NCBI GenBank assembly: GCA_034766995.1
Contig: CM068317.1
Coordinates: 8,230,001 to 8,294,000, forward strand
Reading direction: 5' to 3'
Origin: Acanthacorydalis orientalis
Taxonomy: Eukaryota > Arthropoda > Insecta > Megaloptera > Corydalidae
DNA: 64,000 bases
The notes beneath the pieces are model-generated. The model had not been told where the DNA came from. It searched no databases and saw only the letters and a list, made by a program, of their open reading frames with translations. Positions 1-12,812 of the stretch are shown in pieces. The translations under genes were made by a program, and so were the position numbers. The first letter of the stretch is position 1. The number at the start of each line of letters is the position of its first letter.

Positions 1-17
1 AAAAATACATACATATA

Positions 18-63
<46 letters not shown>

Positions 64-1370
64 TGTATCTATGAACTTTCAGGTATCCTTTCGGCAGTGC
101 AGGTAACATTAAACGGTCTATTAAGTCTCACCTTGCATGGGAACACAAAATGTTTGAGATTATGTCAACCCCAAAATCGTACATATCCATCACAGTTTAA
201 CGCGTTTTACAGTAACCCTCGTATATGAAGAACACGTCCAATGTTAAGTACATGTATTTTTTAGCGAACACTATTTACTTTGTTGATTTTTTGTACCGAT
301 TTATATACATATTACTCGGTAGTAATCAATAAAAATTATTTTAAAATTTTTATCATTTTGCGGTATTAAATCGAGAATATATTAGGATATTCGTTATATA
401 CAAAAGTTTTTGATCCGTTGTTGATTTGTTGAAACGTATTAGTATTGAAATGTAGATTTCGTTTTTATATATTTTTTCAGTTCGCATGAAGTGACATTTG
501 AAAAATGTATGAAAAATTGTGTACAATAGAACGTTTGTTGTGAATTTTTGATTGTAAAATCATTTTTATTAGAGGTTATATATTCTTTTTTTCCTGTTAT
601 TAAATTGAAATTTCATGAAAAAATATTAGTTAGGTCACTGAAATTATAGAGAAGATATTTGTTAAATATCAAGTCGATTTTTAGATTCAAAAATGAAAAC
701 ACATGTTGCGTTTAAAGTATTTCTATATATGTTGGATGATGTAAGTGTATAAATTATTGATACTATAAATATATTAAACATTTAGTTAAGATAATTAAAG
801 AAGTATTTAATTTTTGGGTATTGTTATATGTAATAAGTAGTACAAAGTAATTTTCGTGCAGAATATATTAATAAAAAATATGTACTACAAATAAAAGTAT
901 GGAATAATAAATATAATGTATGGACCCAAATTATTAGGTGTAAAAACTAATTCGATGCTTTTAAATTTAATCAATCATAACTCTGTTTTAAATTAAAATA
1001 TTTTCTCTTAAATTATATATATCTATATATATGTTGTTGTTGTGTATATATATATATATGTCATAAAAAATTATAATAATTATAGATTAATTTGTTATAC
1101 AATATTTTCAATATTAAGTTTCAAGGAGTTGAAAACTGTTTATAATATTTACAAAACTGAACTTATTGCAGATAAAACTGAAATATCAATAATTCATTAA
1201 CAAATTAGCGTACAAAATATAAATTGTTATTATTAGTACATGTATCATAAGGATTTGTGAATTATGATTTTTATAATTTTAAAGAATATTTCGTTTTATA
1301 TAATAATAAGCGATATTTTTTTAAAAAGTAAAAACAAATAGATAAACATGCAAAGTTCTATATATGTCTG

Positions 1371-1373
<3 letters not shown>

Positions 1374-1427
<54 letters not shown>

Positions 1428-1436
1428 GTATATGTA
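1374..1436. repeat. (TA)n microsatellite with TATG interruptions
   Basis: A long alternating TA run that ends in TATG/TACG variants. It explains the Tyr-Ile-Thr-rich open frame on the minus strand here. Confidence 0.9.
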
Positions 1437-2061
1437 TGTACGTATGTGTGTATTTATGTATGTATGGGAAGAAATAAGTACATAAAAGGGAATAATTATA
1501 TATAGACATAAATAAAGAAATGAAATGAAAATAACTGTTGTTTAATTTAAGTAAAATATATGAAATATAATCACAAATACAATATTCAATAATGAAGAAC
1601 GATGTAGATAATTTAATTTATATAAATTAAATTCCATCATTGTAAATTTATAAAATATTTCGGATATTTGACAAATTTTGTGGTATTGAATTAGTTTTAT
1701 TTTATGTACACTATTCAAAAAATGTTTTTGTTTGTATCAATTTTTAGTTAATACTGGGGTTTAAATATAACTACAAAAAATATTTTTATTATTTTACTTT
1801 TATATGACTACATTTTTTAAGGATGTATATTTTGGCTGAATAAAAAAGTAATAAATATATTAAATGTTAAAGTAGGACTAATACATTTCTTTTCTTAATT
1901 TTAAGAAGTATTTTAGAAAAAAAAGTATTTGATAAAAAATATTGAGGATAGTTTTATTGTAATTTATGTTAGACAATTTTGTAATTATTCATAAATTATC
2001 AAATTTTCATTTTGATTAATTTATAATTATTGATACTTTAATTCGATACTTTTTCATAGGT

Positions 2062-2062
<1 letters not shown>

Positions 2063-2100
<38 letters not shown>

Positions 2101-2131
2101 GAGAGAGAGAGAGAGCGAGAAAGAGAGAGAT
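2063..2131. repeat. Compound (TA)n(GA)n microsatellite
   Basis: A pure TA run is followed directly by a GA run with a few interruptions. Confidence 0.9.
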
Positions 2132-2634
2132 ATTACATAAATGAGTATCAAACTTATAATAATATAGTACTTTCTTTAGGAGTTTACATTTATCTGCGCG
2201 TCCCTTTTATACCGATGTGTGAGGTTAGGTGATGTGAAATAGTTTATTGCTATTTTTGCCTAAAGAAGAAAATGGGTTCAATTATAAAGTGAAAGATGAG
2301 TAGTTTCGTATTGTTTATCGTAGAAGTATAACACAGAAAAAATACTGCAACTTATTTGTCATAGATTTGTTCTTAGCGTTGTTTCAGTGTGTGCTATACT
2401 GTAGTGTATTTTCCTAATACATTATTCTCATATATGCATTTTTAATGAATTTTTCACTTAAAAAATGGATAAAATAAAATATTATAAAAAGGTTCACTAC
2501 ATACTTTCTGAAATCCTTTCGGGTAGCCATGGGAATACATGTATTACGCTTTGATGTAAACCGAAGTAATAAGTATAGTATTATTAATTCTTTGATGGAA
2601 ATACATATTCAGAAACATTCACTCACTCACACAT

Positions 2635-2668
<34 letters not shown>

Positions 2669-2989
2669 TCAAATGCGATTAAAAAGTATCAAAATGATAT
2701 CGGAATATAAAATTAAAAATAGTAAATTTACTACTTAGTTTCTCACTGTCCATGTTTCATTGACTGAACACGAATTTACTGCCAAAACATATAAACTTTT
2801 TTGTACAAGATTACATCCATATTTAATATTATTACCATATTGTATCACTGCTTACAGTAATGAATAGACTATTACATCTCAGATAATATTCAACATTATT
2901 CCATGCATAAAAGCCACTACTAGTTAGTGGGTCTATAATGTTTGTACGTGTGTGTATGTAGAGGTCAATATTAAATTTGCAAAGGCGCT

Positions 2990-3190
2990 ATAGCAATGGC
3001 AAGACCAGTGGTCACTCTAAGACCACTTGCTTGCGGTTGTTTGACTAACCGTTCAACAGTGCAAAACACCCCCTCCGTAAAACCACCCCCTATTTCTTAC
3101 CTCGAGGCGATACGTCCCTTTTCATTGCGTAACACGCACATTTTATACGACCTGTGAATGTTCATTGATGTTGTTTGTTGATTGCTTTTG
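2990..3190. other. GC-richer island
   Basis: This patch is clearly less AT-rich than its surroundings and has C-rich runs around 3069-3090. It holds a small hairpin with 7-bp arms (AGTGGTC at 3007-3013, GACCACT at 3021-3027) and, on the minus strand, a strong splice-donor-like site. No protein family is recognisable. It could be a regulatory element or a short exon. Confidence 0.35.
3101..3141 (-). CDS. Candidate short initial exon (speculative)
   Basis: On the minus strand an ATG at 3141 opens 13 codons (MCVLRNEKGRIAS) that run into CTCGAG|GTAAGA, a near-consensus splice donor with the exon's last base at 3101. The frame sits in a GC-richer island, unlike most short frames in the window. 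A TATAAAA box overlaps the ATG, so it could not serve this start. No homology is recognised, and both ends could arise by chance in 64 kb. Confidence 0.2.
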
Positions 3191-3288
3191 TAGTTTTGTT
3201 GAATGTTGTAATTGGTTCTTGTTACAATGAACTATTATTTATACATAGAAATATTTATATGTTCCTATACCTATATATCTATAAATAA

Positions 3289-3290
<2 letters not shown>

Positions 3291-3327
<37 letters not shown>
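3291..3327. repeat. (TA)n microsatellite
   Basis: Pure alternating TA run. Similar runs follow at 3466-3501 and 3691-3744. Confidence 0.9.
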
Positions 3328-3331
<4 letters not shown>

Positions 3332-3465
3332 TAATGTATACGTACATCTATGCATTTCATTTAATAAAGACATTTAATTCAATACAAGTTTTCCAAAAAA
3401 AATAGTGTCCACAAAAAAAACTTAAATATAAAATTAATTATTATTTTCATACATAAATACATATA

Positions 3466-3504
<39 letters not shown>

Positions 3505-3687
3505 AAATTATTTAATATTTATTTATTTATATACAAAGAGTAGCATACAAAACATGTATATAATTTTTGATGATGATTCATCTGTTTCTTCCCGATGAAA
3601 ATGTTTTTATAAACAAGAATCGAAATCTCAGTTATGACATAACTATAAGCATTTCAATTTCAAGTTTCAAATTTTGTTTGTTTTCTA

Positions 3688-3690
<3 letters not shown>

Positions 3691-3744
<54 letters not shown>
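3691..3744. repeat. (TA)n microsatellite
   Basis: Pure TA run. The 120-codon open frame spanning it (3567-3929) is a chance frame threaded through the repeat and shows no domain. Confidence 0.9.
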
Positions 3745-3747
<3 letters not shown>

Positions 3748-3798
3748 ATTTTTACACAGTAAGTATTCTAGATGATATGTACGAATTGGTCTCTTCTA

Positions 3799-3902
3799 CG
3801 ACCAGCTTCAACTTCGTCATCTTCATCTATATTTGGAATTGTGTTCGAACAAAACTATTAAATAATTCAATTCTATTTGAAGATGATGGAAGTAGAAACC
3901 AG
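3799..3902. repeat. Imperfect inverted repeat with CTTGAAGATGATG-type motif
   Basis: The right arm (3873-3902) reads CTATTTGAAGATGATG followed by a few bases and GAAACCAG. The left arm (about 3799-3829) is an imperfect reverse complement. A close copy of the right-arm motif is at 8951-8982. Together they suggest a degraded dispersed element, not identified. Confidence 0.35.
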
Positions 3903-5082
3903 TTCTGGGAGAAACGAATTCGTATGTGACTTTCAGGACAGAACTTTTCACACTTTCAATTAAGAACAACTACATGGGAGAACAAAACAGTAAAGATTCA
4001 TTATTTTGCATTAGACATGTTTACTTCTTCATTATAAGTATATTTATAGTTCTGTAAAAGTAAGTTACAACTTAAATACTAATCTATATTCTGTGAATTG
4101 AATATCTACTTGATATTTTTGTTTATGACTTAACAAAAGACAGATTTTAGCATGTAAACATGTTAGTATATAAGATGTTATATATAAAAGCTATTAAAGA
4201 GACATGTTCATTGTTTATATATCATATTTATTTTATAATAATAAAAACCCACATTTCCTATCACTTTGCCCTGAGGACAAATTGACGAGTATCTATGGTG
4301 ACGAGAAATGTTTGATTTGTCAGCTCATAGGTTTCAAGTTTATTTCATTAAGTTTCGTTCATAGGTATTTTTTATTTTTAAATATATTATGTTGTGAAAA
4401 CCAATAACCAATTTTTTCTTTATATTTTTCTTTTCATTTTCCTGTCAATTTTGACGGGTTATGTACTACTTACTTATAAAATTCAGAAAAAGGAAATGTT
4501 ACTTGTGTAAACAACTTGTAAAACTATGTTTGTCCGCAAGTATCTTTTATAATTCATGTTATGTATTATATAGGGAGATATAAATCTTTCACCTACGCCT
4601 ACAGATGTCAATAACAGGTCTTCAATAAAAATTATAGAAATTATAAAAAAATAAAATATTAAAATTCAAATACTCTGTTCAAGTTTATATAAACATGTTT
4701 ATAGTACTACATAAAATATCATATAGGTTTCGTTAAATCTCTATCTCTCTCTGTATATAAAATTGTAATTTTTTAATTATATATATATATATATATATAT
4801 GTAAAGTGGGTAAAAAGTATATTATGCTTGGAGGAAAAGTGAAAAGTAGGGAATCTTTTGAAAAATGTAACTACTCAAACTTAATATTGCTATGATAAGT
4901 GTTTCAATGATATCTTACAAATTTTACAAATTTTCTGTTTAAATGAAACTGAAAGATATTAATTTCACTTTAAGACTATTTTAAAGGACTTTTGAAATGT
5001 TTATATTTTTCACGTGAGATTATATCATTTTCTTTCAAGTAATAAATATATAATTTTAATTTAAAAATTTTTCTATTTTCAG

Positions 5083-5116
5083 ACAAAAAAGGACATAAAA
5101 ATGAGTTTTCTGAGAG
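5083..5116 (+). CDS. Candidate 34-nt exon with start codon (speculative)
   Basis: A pyrimidine-rich acceptor (TTCTATTTTCAG, AG at 5081-5082) is followed 34 nt later by GAGAG|GTATGT, a good donor (GT at 5117-5118). The interval contains ATG at 5101 reading M-S-F-L-R and then the splice site. The pairing of a strong acceptor, an A-rich leader, a start codon and a donor is what a short exon carrying the translation start would look like. No downstream exon is identifiable in the window, and chance remains a real alternative in AT-rich DNA. Confidence 0.25.
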
Positions 5117-5891
5117 GTATGTTTATTATTATTATTATTGTTTTTTCAATTCTTAAAATTTATAATTTTAGTATTATTTCACTAGATCTTAATAACTGAA
5201 TTTATAAGTATTCAAAATTATTTTCCAGTACAATGCAAAATTAATTAAATATATATTCGTTTTGTTTATCTATTGAGGCATATATATATATATATGAAAG
5301 AGGTAGAAAATATATAAAAACATTTATAAAAATACTTTACAATAGATTAGCTTCTGCTATTTTTTAAGTGATTTTGTTTAATACGTTAAAAACTAACTAA
5401 ATTAATATCTTTATAATGTGTTATTTTCGAAGTAAATCTTTATATTAACAAATTTATTATTTTTTAATACAATTTATAGATTTCTGTTATATATACAATA
5501 AAAATTGTAGAAATTTCATCAAAAAATTAAAATATTTTTACGTTCTTGTAACTATATAGAAAAGGAAAAAAATTTGTAGTTTTAATGTATATAATAATTA
5601 AAGTTCGATAAAACACATTATACGTTTCATGGAGTTATTAAGTTTTAAATAGTTTATAGAATATTTTATAATAAGTCGATTGCAAGTGTTTTTAATCGTT
5701 AATATTTCTCACAATATATGCAAAATTGTAACATGGGTAATAAGTTTCTTTTTTGCTCAAACGATTTTTTCTAAAAAACATTTTTTATGCGTACAACTTG
5801 AATTTCTGTACATTTTAACGGATCTTTATAATAAACCCTTTCTTCATATTTTAGAATATGGTATGTTATATCTGCTAGATATTTTGAAGAC

Positions 5892-5938
<47 letters not shown>

Positions 5939-8040
5939 AATACATACACATTATTCACATATCTTTTTTTTAATATCGTACATTTAATATCGACATTATT
6001 ATTGTATACAAGACATTAAAAATTGATACATAATAATAAAACATTTATTTTATTGTAATTAAATATATGCCAGAACAGTTAAATTTAGTAAAAAAATGCG
6101 AGTATGAACTAGTTCTTCTGTGTCTTTATTGGGTTGATTATAATCAAATGTTACTTTTTTAAATTAGAGTACATACTAACAAGTTGAAAATGTAAATAAA
6201 TTTAATTACTTATTTTTAAACGAATCTAATTTAAATCAATATTAATAGAATCATGTAGTAAATATAGAAAAATGTAAAAATAATTATTAATTTGCAAATA
6301 TTTTCTTACTCTTACCTACTTTTACAGTTTTTTTTTAAAAATATTTACATTATGAAAAAGTATTAATTATATATTATATATATATTAATAACGTTTTAAA
6401 ATTGTAATTATATTTAAATTAAATCTGATAACTAAATTCATAACAATTAAAAAAGAACAGTAATGAAAACGTATTACAGAACGTATAATACAGAATTAAT
6501 AAAAGTACCAAATATACATAAAAAACACCACTCGAGTCTATATAAAAGATAAGAAACTGAAAAGGAAAAATCTATTCTTATATCGAACAATCGCCATTTC
6601 TAAATCTCAACAACTCTTTACATACATTTGCAAAAATAAATTCGCTCCACTTTAAAAGATTTAAATGACATTAAACCCTTTTGCGAATGTATATATCGCG
6701 TTATAATAAGTAATAAACGTATAAAAAAGGTTCACTCAATATTTCTAAATACTGTTTTTTTCTCTAAACGACACTAACACAATCACCATATTGAAAATAT
6801 GGCGATGTATTTTTTTATTTTTTATCTTTCCTTTTACATACTTATCAAAATAATTCATACATGCATTAAAATATCTACCTAGTTTTATGTACATAAGATA
6901 TGATTCGAAATAAATGTAAATATACAGCAAATAACAATCGTTTTCTATCCTTATCTTATATATAAACAAGTGTCATGCGATATAACGGCTCTACTAAAAA
7001 TACATATATTTAAAGAGAGATATATAATACAGAATAAGGTCTATATATTTTGTCACTGTTATTGAAAACGGAATAATTCAGTTTCCACCTGAATACGCGT
7101 ACACAGTGAGCTTTAAAAATCCTTATATTAAAATAACACTGTATCACAATACCGCACAATAGATAGAGGGTTTGATGAAAAGAATCGAACTGTGGACCTT
7201 TTTTTATTTAGATTCGACTAACCCAAATCGTCTTCGTACATTATCCTTTCGAGGACCTACCAGTATTTAAAGTCCTTAATATATCATCGTGATTCATTGA
7301 TACGCAAACATTTCGCCTTAAGCTACTTATTTGAATAAGTTAGACAGGATCGGTTTTAGATATATAGGTTATTGTTTAATTTAGTGCATATTTCACAAAT
7401 ATATATATATATATATAAAATTATTAATAATAATTTTTATAATATTTTAAATAGACTTTTTATAATAAAAAATGTTAATTCAATTGTCTCTAAAAGAATT
7501 AATTTTTAAATCACTTTCATTTGCAAATTGTTATTTAAGTTTATATTTTGAATTTCGTAATTTATAAAGAGTTTATGAATTAAAAAATCTATTAAAAAAA
7601 CTCTGAATTAGGTGTTGATTGAGTAATTATTTGAAAAGAACAAAACTGTAAATATCTGAATTATGTAAATGTGATATTATTTTAGGATTTTTCTTTCATA
7701 ATATTCAGGAATATAAATATGGAATTTAAATTAATAAAGGTAATTGATTGATATTCAAATAACAAATTCATATTTCTAATATGAATAAAGATTTTTTGAT
7801 TAAAAATAAAAGAGAATTCAGTTTTGTGTCGTTAAAATTAAATAATCAAGATGAGTTATAAATAAAGAAAAGTGTGAGAACTGTAGTAAGATTTAATTGA
7901 TTATATTTATTTAAAGGCCTTATTTAAAATTTCTAAAGTTACTTCAAAACGAAGAAATTATTTCAAGATAGAGACATATGAGATTTTGGTTTTAAGAGTG
8001 TTGAAAATTTTTATTTAAATAAATCTTTCATATATACTCA

Positions 8041-8065
8041 TACATATATATACATATACATATAC

Positions 8066-8128
<63 letters not shown>

Positions 8129-8205
8129 TATATAGATATATGGAGAGACACACAGATACGTTACATATTTAGAGAGAGAGACAGGAAGGGGGTAAGTTAA
8201 TAAAT
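8041..8205. repeat. Compound TACATA/(TA)n/(GA) microsatellite
   Basis: ACATAT variants lead into a long pure TA run, then TAGATA steps and a GA-rich stretch ending in GGTAAGTTAA. The same order of parts recurs at 14025-14145. Confidence 0.85.
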
Positions 8206-8407
8206 GACTTTTTGCGGAATAATAGAAAAAATAAATTTCTTTACATTTTTTAAGTTACACTAAATTTTTAAAAGTAAACAAAAAATTAAACTACTCCAAG
8301 AAATAGTTGACTGAACCTTTTACTATAGTTCGAAAGAAGAAATCGGTATTTATTATTTTCAAAAAATTAAAAAAACGAATTAAACCTTTTACACTGAGCA
8401 CTACATA

Positions 8408-8412
8408 TATAT

Positions 8413-8445
<33 letters not shown>

Positions 8446-8453
8446 CATGTATA
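8408..8453. repeat. Compound (CA)n(TA)n microsatellite
   Basis: A CA run passes directly into a TA run. Confidence 0.9.
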
Positions 8454-8778
8454 TGTATTCATAATGTGTAATTTACATTATTTTGTTCTATTATGGAAAA
8501 TAGAATTTTATATTTTTTTTTGACTGAAAATATTGTCATATTCTAAAATAAAATTCGATAAATTTTTTAATATTATATTTTCTGGAAATATTTGTCAATT
8601 ATTGAAAAATATTTTTGTAATATTTTTATGTTAAATATAATATTTATAACTTTTTTATTTTCGGAATTGAATTCCTACGAACTCATGTTTTTCTTTCTGT
8701 TTACTATAATCGGTTTTTAGGTTCCTATCTGTAGATATTGGTATATTTTATTAATTTGCTATGTGATTGGAATTCTAT

Positions 8779-8805
8779 CGTATATATATATATATATATA
8801 ATATT

Positions 8806-8849
<44 letters not shown>
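8779..8849. repeat. (TA)n microsatellite, two blocks
   Basis: Two TA runs are separated by a short ATATTATACA break. Confidence 0.9.
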
Positions 8850-8855
<6 letters not shown>

Positions 8856-8950
8856 ATGTACAATTCTCTGATTGACTTTTTTAAAATTTTACTATTAAAT
8901 TAAAAAAATATATAGTTGAAAGTTTATGTCAACAAAAAATAAATTAACTG

Positions 8951-8982
8951 CTACTTGAAGATGATGAATGCATTGAAACCAG
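8951..8982 (+). repeat. Copy of the CTTGAAGATGATG motif
   Basis: CTACTTGAAGATGATG, then a short spacer and GAAACCAG, nearly matches 3873-3902. A weaker version lies at about 13104-13139. Confidence 0.35.
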
Positions 8983-9596
8983 ACATAATAAAAATAAAAA
9001 AGACTACTTTTCGCATAATTGTTATACCAAAAATATATAAAACGGATTTCTCTTATTAAATATAATTATAAAATTATTTTGATAAAAAATGCAGTTCTAG
9101 TCAAGGATATTTTTCAAAATTGCTAATTTAATTTCATAATTAATTATAAAATATCAATTTTTCAAACTGTAGCTTACATTAATTTTAAGTAAAGATATTG
9201 CAGTTAAAGAGTAAGAATAGTATAGTTAAAATAAGTATAAGCATAGTTTTTTTTTTCAAATAGAGAAGAAATTAGTATTAAACTGGAAAAATATCTTTTA
9301 GTTATAATCAGTAGTTTGATTTGTTTGTTTAATGCTAAATACTATATAATTATGGAAATAATTATATTTATATATAACAATTAAATGATATTTAATATAT
9401 AACAATACTAATTGAAAATATTTTTATTAATTTTTATGCAAAAAAGTAGACTAGAGACTACAAACTTGTTATTTTTTTAATATTGGTATTTATAATTATT
9501 GAGCTTGCACTAATTTTAAATTGAATTGTCTAGTAATGAATTTAAACGTATTTTTGAATATTATCTTTACATGTTTAATGCTAAATACATACACAA

Positions 9597-9598
9597 AC

Positions 9599-9694
<96 letters not shown>
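9597..9694. repeat. (TA)n with periodic TACATA interruptions
   Basis: About 100 bp of TA broken by TACA at roughly regular spacing. Confidence 0.9.
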
Positions 9695-9697
<3 letters not shown>

Positions 9698-9739
9698 GTG
9701 TCTCTATGTATCTCTATATGTATATGAAATCATGTTAGT

Positions 9740-10135
9740 TTTATAAAAGGGATAAATCCGCACCTGGCCAAATCAGGCTCATCATTCGATACTCCGTGAG
9801 ATTCCTTTTACGAACGTACACATATACGTACACACACTCACATACATTTGTCGTTCGTCACTAAATGATATTTGCATACGTGCATGCAATGTCCTTTCGC
9901 CACAATACAGCATCTTCCTGATCCAGCCGCCTAATTTGTTTATTTAACTATTCAAATATGCGCTCATATCCAGTCTTACGGCGACGTCTAACCCTTTGAT
10001 TTATACAGATATTGATTTTGCATCTGAATCACGTCCATATATAATAAGTGTATAGAGTTCGGATATTTAATCCATCGTGGGATTTCTCGACGACGGGGTC
10101 GATCCTTCGATATCGTTCCGAATATGAAATTATAT
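9740..10135. other. GC-richer island, possible regulatory element
   Basis: About 400 bp of mixed-composition sequence lies between TA-rich flanks. It contains an octamer-like ATTTGCAT at about 9868 beside a near-palindrome (TGCATACGTGCATGCA), and CG-containing words such as TCGACGACGGGGTCGATC. No open frame of note and no recognised family. A conserved enhancer or an untranslated exon are the simplest guesses. Confidence 0.3.
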
Positions 10136-10425
10136 ACATATATGTACATATTTTTATTTTAAAAAGAATACGCCTCCAGCAATAAATTACAATCTGGTGC
10201 ATATTTTTTTTTATTGATATTCGTTTTCGGTTGGATTATATGTTTGTTTAGTATGTTCTTTTATCTGAATGATGTATTGGTTTGGGAACTTGCTTAGTTT
10301 CTGCGCTTATAATCTTTACAGAATACTCTTCAACGTTATTATTTGAATATTTTTTTCAGTTTTAACAAATACAGAAATTTTGTATTAAAGCATAAATGAA
10401 TGAGATACAAGTATTTTGATTAAAT

Positions 10426-10465
<40 letters not shown>

Positions 10466-10739
10466 TATTTAAATAAGTTTATAATCTTATATTCTATTGA
10501 TTTACACAATATACACTTTTAAATGAAATAATAACATTAATGTATATTGATTTCTTGATAATACCTTATTGTTTTCAAGTATCAGGTTGTAATTAGTATA
10601 TAATTAGATTTGAAATACAAATATACAGATGAATGCTCTTTGTTTACATATCATGAGTATTAGCGAACTAAATAGAAATCTGATTTTGAAATATTATTTG
10701 TATTAAAATAATATCTTCCGTGTTATAAGTGAAGTAAAT

Positions 10740-10740
<1 letters not shown>

Positions 10741-10802
<62 letters not shown>

Positions 10803-10824
10803 GTATTATATATATATATATATT

Positions 10825-10869
<45 letters not shown>

Positions 10870-10893
10870 GTAATATATACATATATTTATATG

Positions 10894-10941
<48 letters not shown>

Positions 10942-10958
10942 TATACATATAATATACT
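10741..10958. repeat. Long compound (TA)n array
   Basis: Over 200 bp of TA dinucleotides with TATG, TTTATATG and TACA variants. It produces Tyr-Ile open frames on both strands, which are artefacts. Confidence 0.95.
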
Positions 10959-11366
10959 TTCTCCTAGTCATACTTTTAAGAGAATTAATTTTTGTTGAAG
11001 AATATTTCGAGTTGAGAAAAAGAAAATTAATTAAATAAGTGTTACACATTTTTTAAGTTATTAAAAATACAGAAGACCTAAAGGATATTTTTGTTATTTT
11101 ACTGGCTATTTGCTCATTTGATTTTCAGTTTTAAATAATTTATCATACACATCTTTATATATATATACATATATTTTCTATGGATGTAATTTTTATAAGA
11201 TTTTAAATAATCTATAAATTCTTAATTCATTGGTATGCCTGTAGTACATATTTAGTTGTTATTAGTAATATTTTTCTAAAATTATTATAGTTTATTTTTA
11301 TAACTATGATTCTATTAATATTTTGTACCAAATGACTTTGTCCCGGAAAAATTACTTATTTACATT

Positions 11367-11375
<9 letters not shown>

Positions 11376-11434
<59 letters not shown>
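11376..11434. repeat. (TA)n microsatellite
   Basis: Pure TA run after ACAT repeats. Confidence 0.9.
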
Positions 11435-11440
<6 letters not shown>

Positions 11441-11946
11441 TCTTCTGATGCATCTATTTTCAGCTGCTATGTCATCTTTAAGTAATTAAATTGTAAACTT
11501 TATTAAGTTAAATAGAGTTTATCAACAAAATATTAGAGGATGACCGAGGATCTGAAAATAATCGTAGCAGATACATACTAAATTGATTCATAAGACCAAA
11601 ATCACCAAGATAAAGTAATGTATTTTTGAAATGTTAACAAACAGTATTTTCAATACTTTTATCTTTTAATTGTAATAACCAAATTATCATTAAATTGTGT
11701 ATATTTAAAAATATTCCATAAATTAATAAACAATTTGAAGAATATTAGTTTTTGGGTACATTTTCCTTATTAATTATTCATTCTTTATTTGGACTCATCA
11801 AATTTTCACACTAAAATTGAATATATTCAATTTTTCTTTATTCTCAAATCCACCCTGTTGATTTGTAAGATGATTAGTTTCTGAAAGTGTTCAAATATTT
11901 GATTTTATTTTGTTAAACTGAAATTATACTTTTAATAAATTCATAA

Positions 11947-11951
11947 ATTAA

Positions 11952-11989
<38 letters not shown>

Positions 11990-11993
11990 TTAA

Positions 11994-11994
<1 letters not shown>
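11947..11994. repeat. Palindromic (TA)n tract with unique arms
   Basis: A TA run is bounded by ATTAATGAT on the left and its exact complement ATCATTAAT on the right, giving a perfect palindrome of about 48 bp. A second TA run follows at 11998-12035. Confidence 0.75.
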
Positions 11995-12038
<44 letters not shown>

Positions 12039-12179
12039 ATAATATTTATCCACAAAAATTCAATGACGTGGACTTATTTATTTATGACGTCAAGTTTTCT
12101 ATGGTACCCAAATGTCTTTATTTCATATAATAAACATAGGTTGCAATTTATTTGGGATAAAGGTTATATATACATACTA

Positions 12180-12246
<67 letters not shown>

Positions 12247-12279
12247 TATATATATGTATATATATATATATATATATGT
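12180..12279. repeat. (TA)n array with CA/TG interruptions
   Basis: About 100 bp of TA with TACACATA and TATGTA variants. Confidence 0.9.
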
Positions 12280-12380
12280 TGTACAAATATTAAAAATATG
12301 TTTATTGTTTCATTCGATTACCAGTAAATGCTTATGATTAACAAGTGGGCAAAGGCAGCGAATAGGGGGCGAATCTCCCT

Positions 12381-12381
12381 A

Positions 12382-12450
<69 letters not shown>
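12381..12450. repeat. (TA)n microsatellite
   Basis: About 70 bp of pure TA. Confidence 0.95.
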
Positions 12451-12453
<3 letters not shown>

Positions 12454-12760
12454 TCAAAATATTTATTCTGGCAGGTCAAAAAGAAATTCGATTTTCAATT
12501 AAACATATTTTGTTGAAATAAATCATGATTAAATAATAAGTTGGTTGAAGGTAGAATAATTATTTATCAGTATTTATCTGATTTTTCTTTGAAGCTTCAG
12601 TTATATTTTGTATTCTATCTGTAAGTAATAACTATAATCACTACTGTAATTCTTCTATAATATTTTGTAAAAAATCCTTACTACAATTATATATTGTTTA
12701 TTTTTTTAAATAAAATATTTCTTTACAAAATATTTATGAGTACAACATATTGAAGAATGA

Positions 12761-12765
<5 letters not shown>

Positions 12766-12811
<46 letters not shown>

Positions 12812-12812
12812 C
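12766..12812. repeat. Compound (CT)n(TA)n microsatellite
   Basis: A CT run passes directly into a TA run. The same arrangement, with a following TG run, is at 32449-32505. Confidence 0.9.

Larger units (their letters stand above)
1..2960. other. AT-rich non-coding DNA
   Basis: No gene is visible. The stretch consists of AT-rich single-copy-looking sequence, TA tracts (about 21-60, 1374-1436, 2065-2096) and short CA and GA runs. A slightly GC-richer patch lies at about 2180-2400, with no recognisable coding frame. Confidence 0.6.
5117..9740. other. AT-rich non-coding DNA
   Basis: No gene is seen. TA tracts occur at about 5897-5935, 7398-7420, 8074-8137, 8779-8849 and 9597-9694, and a (CA)n(TA)n tract at 8408-8453. 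A moderately GC-richer patch at about 7085-7340 holds nothing recognisable. Confidence 0.55.

Noticed and set aside
7140..7290. AATCGAACTGTGG, first thought to be part of a tRNA T arm
   Set aside because: No A box at the right distance and no acceptor stem could be paired.
10703..11049. Several Tyr-Ile-rich open frames on both strands (also at 13957, 26854, 38374, 54309 and others)
   Set aside because: They are translations of TA dinucleotide arrays, open in all frames because TA repeats without a TAA or TAG break lack stops.
12538..12575. AAGTTGGTTGAAGGTAGAATAA as another mariner end
   Set aside because: Matches only the first few bases of the terminal repeat and lacks the AATTGCGG part and a partner end.
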